From DATFVA01 sp963774455 (GTDB taxonomy: Bacteria; Bacteroidota; Ignavibacteria; Ignavibacteriales; Ignavibacteriaceae): DNA of 64,000 nucleotides. Made by a program: the position numbers and the translations under genes. This document shows positions 24,537 through 37,735 of this stretch, piece after piece; position 1 is the first letter of the stretch, and every line of letters begins with the position of its first letter. The stretch covers positions 1 through 64,000 of the forward strand of contig CAVZFD010000005.1 of the NCBI GenBank assembly GCA_963774455.1, read 5' to 3'. Below the pieces are notes generated by a model. The model saw only the letters and a program-made list of their open reading frames with translations. It ran no database searches and was not told where the DNA came from.

Positions 24537-25412
24537 ATGAAAATATACATAAAGATATTTACGCTGATTATTTTGTTTACCGGGACACTCCTGCCGCAGG
24601 TTTTCTCTGATTCAGACCTTACCATCTGCAGACAAAAATTTTCCTATGCTGCCTCATCTGACCTCTCGCAGGAACCGATTACAGATATTGTTGCTGACAT
24701 CGGGAAGACTTTCCTCGGAACCAGGTATGAATCCCATGGTATTGAGAAAAAAGGGGACGAAGAGCTTATAATAAATTTAACGGGACTTGATTGTACCACC
24801 TTCGTTGAGAATGTTCTTGTCTTTGCAAGACTTATCAAACTTGGCAAAACTTCCTTTAAAGATTACGAGAATGAGCTTCAGAAAATAAGGTACAGAAACG
24901 GGGTTATCGATAAATATCCAAGCAGGCTTCATTATTTTACCGACTGGATATATGATAACGAAAAAAAAGGCATTATTGATGACGTATCAGAACTGGCAGG
25001 GGGAAAGCCTATACAATTCAATGTGAATTTTATGTCATCTCATCCTGAAAGTTATCCGCAGCTTAAAAGACATCCTGAATTTCTTAAAGAGATAAGACAA
25101 CAGGAAGCGGAAATCAACCGCAGGAATTATTTCTACGTCCCTAAGGAAAGAATTGGATTTGTTGAAGACCAGATAAATAACGGTGATATAATAGCGTTTA
25201 CTACAAGTATAGCGGGATTGGATGTCAGTCACGTTGGAATTGCCGTCAGGATGGAGGACAACAGGATCCATCTGCTGCATGCGCCTCATCCGGGAGCCTC
25301 TGTTCAGATAACGGAAGAGCCTCTATCTGCTTACATCAATCATATCAGGAAAGACACCGGTATAATGGTTTTGAAACCCCTTGATCCAACAGAGGACAAT
25401 CTTTCGGAATAA
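24537..25412 (+). CDS. DUF1460 family secreted amidase-like protein
   Basis: A 291-residue protein with a signal peptide (hydrophobic 5-22). It follows the DUF1460 (NlpC/P60-like cysteine amidase) pattern: FLGTRYESHGIEK, the nucleophile in LTGLDCTTFVENVLVFARL, RLHYFTDWI, then DVSHVGIAVRMED with the active-site His and HLLHAPHPG. Characterised members cleave muropeptides or N-acetylmuramoyl-alanine bonds. It starts 25 bp after dnaB and probably shares no function with it. Confidence 0.85.
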   Translation: MKIYIKIFTLIILFTGTLLPQVFSDSDLTICRQKFSYAASSDLSQEPITDIVADIGKTFLGTRYESHGIEKKGDEELIINLTGLDCTTFVENVLVFARLIKLGKTSFKDYENELQKIRYRNGVIDKYPSRLHYFTDWIYDNEKKGIIDDVSELAGGKPIQFNVNFMSSHPESYPQLKRHPEFLKEIRQQEAEINRRNYFYVPKERIGFVEDQINNGDIIAFTTSIAGLDVSHVGIAVRMEDNRIHLLHAPHPGASVQITEEPLSAYINHIRKDTGIMVLKPLDPTEDNLSE

Positions 25413-25655
25413 CAACCTGCCGTATTTGATCAGCGTTTTCTTAAACTTCCAGGTTTTTAATATCCTCCGGTTGTTCTTTCCTTCAGACATTCAGCAAATA
25501 AATTCCTCTGTTAACGCTTAAGCGCCACCACGATTTTCACCGGATACCCTAATTAGTGACTAAAAATAAGGCTTTTGATTACGTATGTTTTATCTTTGAT
25601 TCTTTGTTTTTCAGTCAGTTTTCTAATAAATTTATAAATTAACAACTCAAGATTT

Positions 25656-26390
25656 ATGAAAAAAACATACCTTGTACTGATAACGAGTTTATTTCTCACG
25701 TCTGCACTATTTGGACAGGAATCAAAATATTTTGATGCTCCCTTCGGCGGAGGCGGCGGGTTTACGCCAGGTTTCATATTCCCAAATATGGATCCACTTA
25801 ACAATGTTCTTCCATCTGATTTTCCTAAATTGAGCAACAAAGCCGTATTCACCACCGGCGGCGCGGGATTCTTTTATATCGGCCTCATCAAATTTTTAAG
25901 AATAGGCGGCGGCGGATTCGGGGGTTCTACTTCAGAAATGGTTCAGTCATCTACAGATAATTTCAGAAGAGAAGTTAACTATTCGATAGGCGGCGGGGGA
26001 TTGACGATAGAATATACAATTCCTTTAATAAGGAATTTCGGAATTTCCGTTGGTGCAATGATAGGCGGAGGAAGCATAACAGCAGAAATTTATAAAAACA
26101 AGGGAGGATTTTCCTGGAATGATCTGACAGGAGAATTTAGTGCAGTCTCACAGACCGACAACATAAGCAGGAGGATCTCCGGGACCTATTGGCTGTTATC
26201 TCCCACACTTAATCTTGATATTCCTATTTACAGGTTTGTCTCAATCAGGGTCGGCGGCGGTTACCAGCTATCGCTCGGGGAGAGCTGGACAATCGATAAC
26301 GCCCAGGCTCTGGCTAATGTTCCTTCTGAATTTAATGGTAAAGGTTTCTTCATTCAAACAGGAATTTTCCTGGGATTTTTTGCTTTCTGA
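25656..26390 (+). CDS. exported glycine-rich protein of unknown function
   Basis: A 244-residue protein with a clean signal peptide (MKKTYLVLITSLFLTSALFGQ). The mature part is rich in Gly runs (FGGGGGFTPG, IGGGGFGG, IGGGGLTIEYTIP, MIGGGS, VGGGYQL) alternating with amphipathic strands and an aromatic C terminus (FLGFFAF), which suggests an outer-membrane or surface beta protein. I recognise no family. A 243-bp gap precedes it. rfbB starts one base after its stop codon. Confidence 0.65.
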   Translation: MKKTYLVLITSLFLTSALFGQESKYFDAPFGGGGGFTPGFIFPNMDPLNNVLPSDFPKLSNKAVFTTGGAGFFYIGLIKFLRIGGGGFGGSTSEMVQSSTDNFRREVNYSIGGGGLTIEYTIPLIRNFGISVGAMIGGGSITAEIYKNKGGFSWNDLTGEFSAVSQTDNISRRISGTYWLLSPTLNLDIPIYRFVSIRVGGGYQLSLGESWTIDNAQALANVPSEFNGKGFFIQTGIFLGFFAF

Positions 26391-26391
26391 T

Positions 26392-27402
26392 ATGAAAAAT
26401 ATTTTAGTTACTGGCGGAGCCGGATTCATCGGGAGTAATTTTATCAACTATGTGCTTAACGAGCATGATGATTATAAAATCATCAATATTGATAAGCTGA
26501 CATACGCGGGTAATCTTGAGAACCTCGTTCAATGCGAGGACAATCCCAACTTTTATTTTATAAAAGGAGACATAACTAATTCTGAACTGGTGACGTATCT
26601 TTTTGAAAGGTTCGGGATCAATTATGTGATAAATTTTGCGGCGGAATCTCACGTCGACCGAAGTATCCTTGGCTCCGAGATATTCTACAGAACCAACGTG
26701 CTGGGTACGAATGTTTTGCTTGAGATATCCCGCAAGTTTGGAGTGGAAAAGTTTATACAGATTTCTACCGATGAAGTATATGGAAGCTTAGGAAAAAGCG
26801 GGTTATTTACGGAGAAAACCCCGCTTTCACCTAACAGTCCTTATTCCTCCAGCAAAGCGGCCGCGGATATGATGGCCTTATCCTTCCATCATACATACGG
26901 AATGCCGGTGGTTGTAACCAGGTGCTCCAACAATTACGGTCCCTATCAATTTCCCGAAAAGCTTATCCCGCTGATGATACTTAACGCACTGAGCGGTAAG
27001 AAGCTTCCGGTATACGGCGACGGGATGAACGTACGCGACTGGATTTTTGTAGACGACCATAACCGCGCGATCGACCTCGTATTTCAGAAGGGGAAGCCGG
27101 GAGAGGTTTACAATATCGGCGCATCCAATGAAATGCCCAACTTAGAAATAATAAAACTGATCTTAAACTATCTGAATAAGCCGGAGAGTCTGATTGAATA
27201 TGTGAAGGACCGTCCCGGTCACGACAGAAGGTATGCCATAGATTCCACAAAAATTCAGACCGAGCTGGGATGGAAGCCGCTCTTCACATTTGAAGACGCA
27301 ATAGAAAAAACGATCGACTGGTACCTTCAGAACGAAACATGGTGGGCGAGGATAATCTCTGGCGAATACCAGGACTATTACAAATTACAATATCAACCCT
27401 GA
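26392..27402 (+). CDS. rfbB: dTDP-glucose 4,6-dehydratase
   Basis: A 336-residue extended SDR starting at the ATG at 26392; the frame is open further upstream over the previous gene. VTGGAGFIGSNFINYVL (NAD site), NFAAESHVDRSI, ISTDEVYGSLG (catalytic Thr, Asp, Glu), SPYSSSKAAADM (YxxxK analogue), RCSNNYGPYQFPEKLIPL and DRPGHDRRYAID are RmlB hallmarks. It oxidises and dehydrates dTDP-glucose to the 4-keto-6-deoxy sugar used for surface polysaccharides. rfbA, rfbC and rfbD are not next to it. An SLBB export protein follows. Confidence 0.95.
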   Translation: MKNILVTGGAGFIGSNFINYVLNEHDDYKIINIDKLTYAGNLENLVQCEDNPNFYFIKGDITNSELVTYLFERFGINYVINFAAESHVDRSILGSEIFYRTNVLGTNVLLEISRKFGVEKFIQISTDEVYGSLGKSGLFTEKTPLSPNSPYSSSKAAADMMALSFHHTYGMPVVVTRCSNNYGPYQFPEKLIPLMILNALSGKKLPVYGDGMNVRDWIFVDDHNRAIDLVFQKGKPGEVYNIGASNEMPNLEIIKLILNYLNKPESLIEYVKDRPGHDRRYAIDSTKIQTELGWKPLFTFEDAIEKTIDWYLQNETWWARIISGEYQDYYKLQYQP

Positions 27403-27432
27403 GAAATAAATAAACAACGGAAGACTGCTTAA

Positions 27433-28860
27433 ATGAAAAAACTTTTTGGTGCGCTGTTTTTTATTGTTTTTGCACTAAACAGCTATGCACAAACTGACAA
27501 TAAACTCGACTTCAGCAACAATGATATGATGCAGCTAGGGGCCATAAGTGTTACCATCGGAGGCGAGTTTGTCACCACAGGTACTTTTCCGGCGTTAATC
27601 ACAGAGCGGGTTGATGCATTCGTTACAAGAATGTACAACCAGGTAAAAGAAGTAATGGTCAGAACCACTAATGATCCGCAGATCCTTGTACAGCTTAACA
27701 AAAAGCTAAACAACTACGTCCTGCGAAATATCATCTTAAAGAGGGCATCCGGGGAAGTTCTCCATCTTGATCTCCTGAAGTTCAGGTTAGACGGAGATTT
27801 TTCCAACAATCCATACTTAAAGAATGATGATGTTATAATTTTCCCGCAGCCCGATTTGGAGCACAATTCATTTACCGTATCCGGAGCAGTAAACAATCCG
27901 GGCAAGTTCTTCTTTGTTGAAGGAGATCATCTGCAGGATGCACTGGAGCTTGCGCAGGGAATAAATAACGCATACGAGAACATCGAGGGGGTTGAAATTC
28001 ACAGGCTCAATTACACCGGGGATGAGATCCAGGTGATTAAAACCGATGTTGCCAGCAATCCTGCCCTGGAGCGGGGCGACGGGATAATAGTGGTTGCCGA
28101 AGAGAGCCAGAAAAAGGGATTCAGTGTAATCGTTGCGGGAGAAGTTAATAATCCCGGCAGGATACCCGTTACCAAAAACAATACAACCATAAAGCAGGTA
28201 ATCGAAAAAGCGGGGGGCTTCAAGGAAGATGCATCGTTAAAAAGGACAAAGCTGTTCACAGGAAATAGTCTGCCCATACTTCTGGAAAACTATTACGGAG
28301 TTACCTTAAGTACAATGCCAGACGTGCTTGATGAAAAGCTTACGAACTTTTTATTAAAGATTCAGAATATGATGATGATAAGGATGTCGAATGTTGATGA
28401 AATGGATTCCTCATATTTTCTTATGGAGAATGATTTAAGGCTGCTGCTGGAAAGCGGACCTGTTGACTTCACCAAAATAAACGATACATCATCGAATGTT
28501 TCCGATTATATAGTAAATGATGGGGACGTGATAATTATCCCTCCGAAAGAAAAAACAGTATATGTTTTCGGCCAGGTAGCCGAGCCCGGGAAAGTCAATT
28601 ATGTGTCAGGAAAAGATTTTGAGTATTACATAAAAGAAGCAGGAGGAAAAGGAGAATATGCCAGGGATGACATAATGCTCATTAAATCGGTGACCAAAGA
28701 ATGGATCCCTGCTGATGGAGATAATGCTGTAATAGAAGAAGGGGATTACATCTTTGTGCCAAGGACCCTTTCAAAATCATTTAATTATTATGTTAGATAC
28801 ACGAGCATTTTTCTTGGCATTGTTGGAAGTCTTGCCACGATTGCCCTTGCTGATCGTTAA
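27433..28860 (+). CDS. SLBB-domain polysaccharide export/biosynthesis protein with an altered C terminus
   Basis: A 475-residue protein with a signal peptide (cleavage after SYA). SLBB-type domains occur at about 135-200 (FTVSGAVNNPGKFFF), 230-300 (VIVAGEVNNPGRIPV) and 370-430 (VYVFGQVAEPGKVNY), fitting Wza/GumB-like outer-membrane polysaccharide proteins, with a C-terminal hydrophobic helix (YTSIFLGIVGSLATIAL). Its last residues are ALADR because of one extra base (G at 28849) relative to three downstream copies of the same tail, which read ALLIVNLTK. It follows rfbB by 30 bp. The 3' end is tandemly repeated downstream. Confidence 0.85.
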   Translation: MKKLFGALFFIVFALNSYAQTDNKLDFSNNDMMQLGAISVTIGGEFVTTGTFPALITERVDAFVTRMYNQVKEVMVRTTNDPQILVQLNKKLNNYVLRNIILKRASGEVLHLDLLKFRLDGDFSNNPYLKNDDVIIFPQPDLEHNSFTVSGAVNNPGKFFFVEGDHLQDALELAQGINNAYENIEGVEIHRLNYTGDEIQVIKTDVASNPALERGDGIIVVAEESQKKGFSVIVAGEVNNPGRIPVTKNNTTIKQVIEKAGGFKEDASLKRTKLFTGNSLPILLENYYGVTLSTMPDVLDEKLTNFLLKIQNMMMIRMSNVDEMDSSYFLMENDLRLLLESGPVDFTKINDTSSNVSDYIVNDGDVIIIPPKEKTVYVFGQVAEPGKVNYVSGKDFEYYIKEAGGKGEYARDDIMLIKSVTKEWIPADGDNAVIEEGDYIFVPRTLSKSFNYYVRYTSIFLGIVGSLATIALADR

Positions 28861-29570
28861 CCTTACGAAATAGAATTAAAAAGACAGAAAAATGGAAAGG
28901 TGATTAATCGTAATCTTTCCGTTTCCTGCTGATGGGGAAAATGCTGTGATAGAAGAAGGGGATTACATCTTTGTGCCAGAGGAACCTTGCAAAATCATTT
29001 AATTATTATGTTAGATACACGAGCATTTTTCCAGGCATTGTTGGACAGTCTTGCCACGATTGCCCTTCTGATCGTTAACCTTACGAAATAGAATTAAAAA
29101 GACAGAAAAATGGAAAGGTGATTAATGAGTCATCTTTCCTTTTCCTGCTGATGGGGAAAATGCCGGGATAGAAGAAGGGGATTACATCTTTGTGCCAGGG
29201 ACCCTTGCAAAATCATTTAATTATTATGTTAGATACACGAGCATTTTTTTAGGCATTGTTGGAAGTCTTGCCACGATTGCCCTTCTGATCGTTAACCTCA
29301 CGAAATAGAATTAAAAAGACAAAAAATGAAAAGGTGATTAAATAGTCATCTTTCCGTTTCCTGCTGATGGGGATAATGCTGTAATAGAAGAAGGGGATTA
29401 CATCTTTGTGCCAGGGAACCTTGCAAAATCATTTTATTATGTTAGATACACGAGCATTTTTCCAGGCATTGTTGACAGTCTTGCCGCGATTGCCCTTCTG
29501 ATCGTTAACCTTACGAAATAGAATTAAAAAGACAAAAAATGAAAAGGTGATTAATGAGTCATCTTTCCTT
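28708..29570 (+). repeat. four tandem copies (216-219 bp) of the SLBB gene's 3' end plus its terminator
   Basis: Copies begin (CCTGCTGATGG) at 28708 (inside the gene), 28925, 29144 and 29360. Each holds about 53 codons of the gene's end, a stop codon, a short 3' flank GAATTAAAAAGACA and a hairpin. They differ by scattered substitutions and small indels. Copies at 29144 and 29360 keep the frame to NLTK-stop; the copy at 28925 is frameshifted near VPEEPCKI. None has its own start site. Confidence 0.93.
28894..28920 (+). terminator. terminator of the SLBB gene (first of four copies)
   Basis: GGAAAG...ATT pairs with AATCTTTCC, with a small bulge, followed by a short T-rich run. Better-paired versions lie at 29112-29139, 29328-29355 and 29541-29568, one in each repeat unit; the one at 29112 has a 12-bp stem with three G-U pairs and a 4-nt loop, then CTTTTCC. 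Confidence 0.6.
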
Positions 29571-29793
29571 TATTTTACGGTAAGATTTTTTCAGGGGTTT
29601 CCATTTTCATTTTAAACAAATATATTTAATGTAGTCTCTTTTCGGTTCTGATATTTAATTTTGTTCTTTGCAAGGCCAATATGCAGCGGAAAGAAATTTG
29701 AAACTGCAGGCAAAAAAAAGTTTTACCCTCTGGTTGATTACTGACCCTTTACGAACCCATTGAACCCCGGATGAATTCCTGTCCCGGCCATAT

Positions 29794-29842
29794 TCGGCCT
29801 CTGTTCGGCCTCCACTCGGCCTCCACTCGGCCTCCTCCAGGC
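29794..29842. repeat. four imperfect TCGGCCTCCAC units
   Basis: TTCGGCCTCTG, TTCGGCCTCCAC, TCGGCCTCCAC and TCGGCCTCCTCC follow one another. The run is GC-rich in an otherwise AT-rich leader, about 100 bp before the first rRNA promoter. Confidence 0.75.
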
Positions 29843-29938
29843 CTATGAGAGCCAGATAGCTACCGGATTCCCGCTGCACGGGTGAGGAGATTCAGCCAGG
29901 AAAAAGTGAAGAAAAAACATTTTTCAAGCCTTTAAAAC

Positions 29939-29966
29939 TTGACATTCTAGCTAAATCCTATATATT
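29939..29966 (+). promoter_or_regulatory. rRNA promoter P1
   Basis: TTGACA (29939-29944), a 16-bp spacer and TATATT (29961-29966), a near-consensus sigma-70-type promoter, about 260 bp before the 16S gene. Confidence 0.7.
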
Positions 29967-30048
29967 TGGAAGGCTGTTATAGAAATGGTTTTACCATAAT
30001 AAAAGCAGCAGATTTGATGAAAAATTTTGAAATGAATGTATAAGTCTC

Positions 30049-30077
30049 TTGACATTCGATGTAAGAGGCAGTAAATT
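30049..30077 (+). promoter_or_regulatory. rRNA promoter P2
   Basis: TTGACA (30049-30054), a 17-bp spacer and TAAATT (30072-30077). Both promoters share the string TTGACATTC, and tandem P1/P2 promoters are usual for rRNA operons. Confidence 0.7.
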
Positions 30078-30225
30078 TGATACCCTTCTTTTAAGAAGGA
30101 ATCACAATAAATTTTGAATGTTCTTTGATAGAGTGAGTGACATTTAACTCGTCAGTTAAATGGTTTCAACAATAGCGTACTTAATAATTTATATACGCCA
30201 GATTACAAGCCATTAATCAAACTTT

Positions 30226-31763
<1,538 letters not shown>

Positions 31764-31880
31764 GAGTAATCGGAACCGTTTACTACAGTTGAAACACTCA
31801 CTCTTCTTTTTTTTCTAACGAGTCTGAACTATAAGAATCCGGCTCGGTTTATTAGTTCTTTTTTTTAATAAACTGGAACT

Positions 31881-31954
<74 letters not shown>

Positions 31955-32015
31955 CTAATCTTTGGGTGTGTTTAACTTAATGTTAGCCGATACCCCATAA
32001 AACTTTATAGTTTTT

Positions 32016-32088
32016 GGGGCTATAGCTCAATTGGGAGAGCGCCGCCCTTGCAAGGCGGAGGTTATCGGTTCGATCCCGATTAGCTCCA
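32016..32088 (+). tRNA. tRNA-Ala (TGC anticodon)
   Basis: A 73-nt cloverleaf: acceptor GGGGCTA with TAGCTCC, anticodon loop CTTGCAA, T loop GTTCGATCC. The 3' sequence after the discriminator is CAC, so the CCA end is not encoded. It pairs with tRNA-Ile in the rRNA spacer. Confidence 0.97.
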
Positions 32089-32230
32089 CAAATCCCGACT
32101 TGTCGGGTACGATTGTTCTTTGAAAGATTGAAAGAGTAAAAAATATTTTCTGATGAAAATCGGAAAAATTTTACTGAGCCATAAAAAACAAAACAGAAAG
32201 AGCACAGACTATCTGTGAATAAAAATTTTC

Positions 32231-35252
<3,022 letters not shown>

Positions 35253-35336
35253 TTAAATTTTTATTTACAAGATAGGTCTCTTTTTGTTTTGGGCTTGGCT
35301 CTTTCAGTCTTTCTTTATTTTTTGAAAAGTTTAAAT

Positions 35337-35452
<116 letters not shown>

Positions 35453-35463
35453 TTTTAATTTAT

Positions 35464-35494
35464 AAAACCCCGTTCTTTTGATCGGGGTTTTTTT
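35464..35494. terminator. bidirectional terminator between the rRNA operon and the PIF1-like gene
   Basis: AAAACCCCG and CGGGGTTTT flank a 10-nt loop, with seven T to the right and an A run to the left, so it can end both the plus-strand rRNA operon and the minus-strand helicase gene that stops at 35543. Confidence 0.9.
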
Positions 35495-35542
35495 ATTCCC
35501 TGCATTTAATTACGTATGGTTAGTGCCTCAGCAGAGCAAAAG

Positions 35543-37735
35543 TCATATTTCTAAAATATCAGCCTCTGCAGCGCGTTTCTCAAGAAGTGCAAGAACAATT
35601 TTAAGCTGCCCGAAGCTGACCTCCGGAGGTGCGTTATCTTTTATTGCCCGGAGTCTGATGTTTGTCAGGTCCCGCGGAAAATAGCCCGCTATTTCCTCTA
35701 CCTCTTCAGAAGGAAGCAATTCATCAATCTTTATAAGTCCCTGCCTCACACCCTTAGCCAGGTGTCCCTCAATCGTGTCTGTAGTTAAACCTCTTTCAGC
35801 AGCTATAAGTTCAGTATTCTTCAATTCCCTGAACAATCTTATTGTTTCATCTACCGTGTTTCTTTTTTTAACGATATATGAACTCCGGATATTCTTTATC
35901 CTTTTCACTGAATGGTAAGTATTGTGCAGATACTCATCCAGGACAAAACCACCACGGCAGTAACCGATTTTATCCAGAACATCTTCAAGAAGCTGATTTA
36001 TGAAGATAAGGTGACCGTCAATCACGGTGGAAACTTTCTTTGTCTCAACTGCTATTGGATGATCAATAAAGCGTTCTCTCCATGCGAGGATTTCGGAATA
36101 AAAGTAGACAGATCCTTCTTTCAGCCGCTTCTGCAGATCATTATTCTTCTCAACAGGCAGTTCCTGCTGATGAAGTCTCAATATGATCTGTTTGAACTTT
36201 TCCGAAACCTCATATAACTCTGTCTGTTTCACCATCAAGCCTGACAGCCATTTCAGAGAATCCTCGTTTACTTTGTCCCTGTTCGCTTCAAAGAATTCCT
36301 TCATTTCGATCAGTGCAAAATACCAGCTGGTCCAGGTAAATATATCCTTAAGCTCTTCAAGCATATAATTCTGCCGCGATTCAGCAAACCGCTGAGGCAG
36401 ACTTTTATTCAGGTTATCGTTCTCCCATTTAATGAAATCAGAATGTCCGCCGAGAAAATTCCTGCCTACGGGAGTTTTAAGCACTAGTCCATCCAATGAG
36501 GTACAGCGGCTTAAGGCAACATAAACCTGGCCTTTAGCGAAGGCTCTCTGTGAATCGATAACAACCTTTTCAAATGTTAAGCCCTGGCTTTTATGAATAG
36601 TTATCGCCCAGGCTAGCCTAAGAGGATACTGAATAAAGCTTCCGAGAACCTCTTCGGTAATCTCCCGGGTTACCGGATCAAGTCTGTATCTTATGTTCTC
36701 CCATTCACTCTTCTTTACTTCGATTTCCCTGATGTCGTCTTTGCATCTAACCTTAATAGTATCGGGATTAAGCTCAGTTACAGTTCCTATTTTCCCGTTA
36801 AAATATTTCCTGTCCTCGATATCATTTCTCAGGAACATAACCTGCGCCCCGATTTTAAGCTCAAGTTCCTTTTCGGCCGGAAAAGCATTCTCCGGAAAAT
36901 CATCTATTACTTCCGCCCTGTATCGGTGAACCTCATTATGAATGTCTGCTAATTTCACTCGGTTTATTTCATCGGCCTGCTGGTTATGGGTTGTGAGCGT
37001 TATATATTCCTCCTGGTCCTTCGGAACAAAATTACTTATCAGCCTCGACTGCAGTATTCCGAATTTTTCTTTTGAAATATTATTATTTCTTATCCCGTTC
37101 AGGATCTCAATAAAACCGGCATCTGTCTGCCTGAATATTTCCTTAAGTTCGATTATGACGGGGGGATTTTCACGCAGCACAAAACTATCAAAAAAGAAAA
37201 TTGATGAATAGAATTCTCTCAGTATTTCCCAATCTTCCCTTTTTACCACGGGTGGCAGCTGGTATAGGTCTCCCACGAACAGCACCTGTACACCGCCGAA
37301 GGGACGATGAGGACTTTTCCTTACATACCGCAAGATGGTATCGATCGCATCGACTATATATGAAGCAACCATACTAGCTTCATCAATTATCAGAAGATCA
37401 AGGTTCCGGAGTAAATCGAGTTTCTCAGTGCTGTACCGGAGCTTTGAAAGGAGCGGGTGACGTTTAATGCTTTCTTTGTTAAATGTATTGCCGGAAGAAG
37501 GAATTATAATTCCGAATGGAAGCTGAAAAAGAGAATGCAGAGTAACACCCCTTGCATTAATTGCCGCAACTCCTGTCGGTGCTGCTACTACACATTCCTT
37601 CAATGTGTCCGCCCGGACATATTTCAGGAAGGTTGTTTTACCGGTACCTGCTTTTCCTGTAAGAAATATATTCTGATTGGTTTCGGTAATAAAACGATAA
37701 GAAATGTCAAATTCTGCGGTATGTTTGATTACCAT
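35543..37735 (-). CDS. PIF1-like superfamily 1B DNA helicase with C-terminal HTH region
   Basis: A 730-residue protein. The N-terminal Walker A is LTGKAGTGKTTFLKY (about 25-40), then AAPTGVAAINARGVTLHSLF, the Walker B LLIIDEASMV, VQVLFVGDLYQLPPVV and the C-terminal helicase motifs LRLAWAITIHKSQGLTFEKVVID and GQVYVALSRCTSLDGLVL. Residues about 640-705 (ETIRLFRELKN... TTDTIEGHLAKGVRQGLI) match the helix-turn-helix region fused to such helicases in Bacteroidota. PIF1 helicases unwind forked DNA, G-quadruplexes and DNA-RNA hybrids. It converges on the rRNA operon, which may be meaningful for head-on conflicts, but that is speculation. Confidence 0.92.
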   Translation of the reverse strand: MVIKHTAEFDISYRFITETNQNIFLTGKAGTGKTTFLKYVRADTLKECVVAAPTGVAAINARGVTLHSLFQLPFGIIIPSSGNTFNKESIKRHPLLSKLRYSTEKLDLLRNLDLLIIDEASMVASYIVDAIDTILRYVRKSPHRPFGGVQVLFVGDLYQLPPVVKREDWEILREFYSSIFFFDSFVLRENPPVIIELKEIFRQTDAGFIEILNGIRNNNISKEKFGILQSRLISNFVPKDQEEYITLTTHNQQADEINRVKLADIHNEVHRYRAEVIDDFPENAFPAEKELELKIGAQVMFLRNDIEDRKYFNGKIGTVTELNPDTIKVRCKDDIREIEVKKSEWENIRYRLDPVTREITEEVLGSFIQYPLRLAWAITIHKSQGLTFEKVVIDSQRAFAKGQVYVALSRCTSLDGLVLKTPVGRNFLGGHSDFIKWENDNLNKSLPQRFAESRQNYMLEELKDIFTWTSWYFALIEMKEFFEANRDKVNEDSLKWLSGLMVKQTELYEVSEKFKQIILRLHQQELPVEKNNDLQKRLKEGSVYFYSEILAWRERFIDHPIAVETKKVSTVIDGHLIFINQLLEDVLDKIGYCRGGFVLDEYLHNTYHSVKRIKNIRSSYIVKKRNTVDETIRLFRELKNTELIAAERGLTTDTIEGHLAKGVRQGLIKIDELLPSEEVEEIAGYFPRDLTNIRLRAIKDNAPPEVSFGQLKIVLALLEKRAAEADILEI

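Larger units (their letters stand above)
29571..30225. other. leader region of the rRNA operon
   Basis: A 650-bp non-coding stretch. It includes a short GC-rich repeat of four TCGGCCTCCAC-like units (29794-29842), an AT-rich region, and two sigma-70-like promoters listed separately. No gene is seen. Confidence 0.6.

Noticed and set aside
26215..26391. N-terminal extension of rfbB by 59 residues
   Set aside because: It overlaps the glycine-rich gene in another frame; the NAD-binding start MKNILVTGG begins at 26392.
29144..29500. Cassettes at 29144 and 29360 as separate small genes
   Set aside because: They keep an open frame but have no start codon with ribosome site in frame; a stop lies just upstream. 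They are better read as partial copies of the SLBB gene end.
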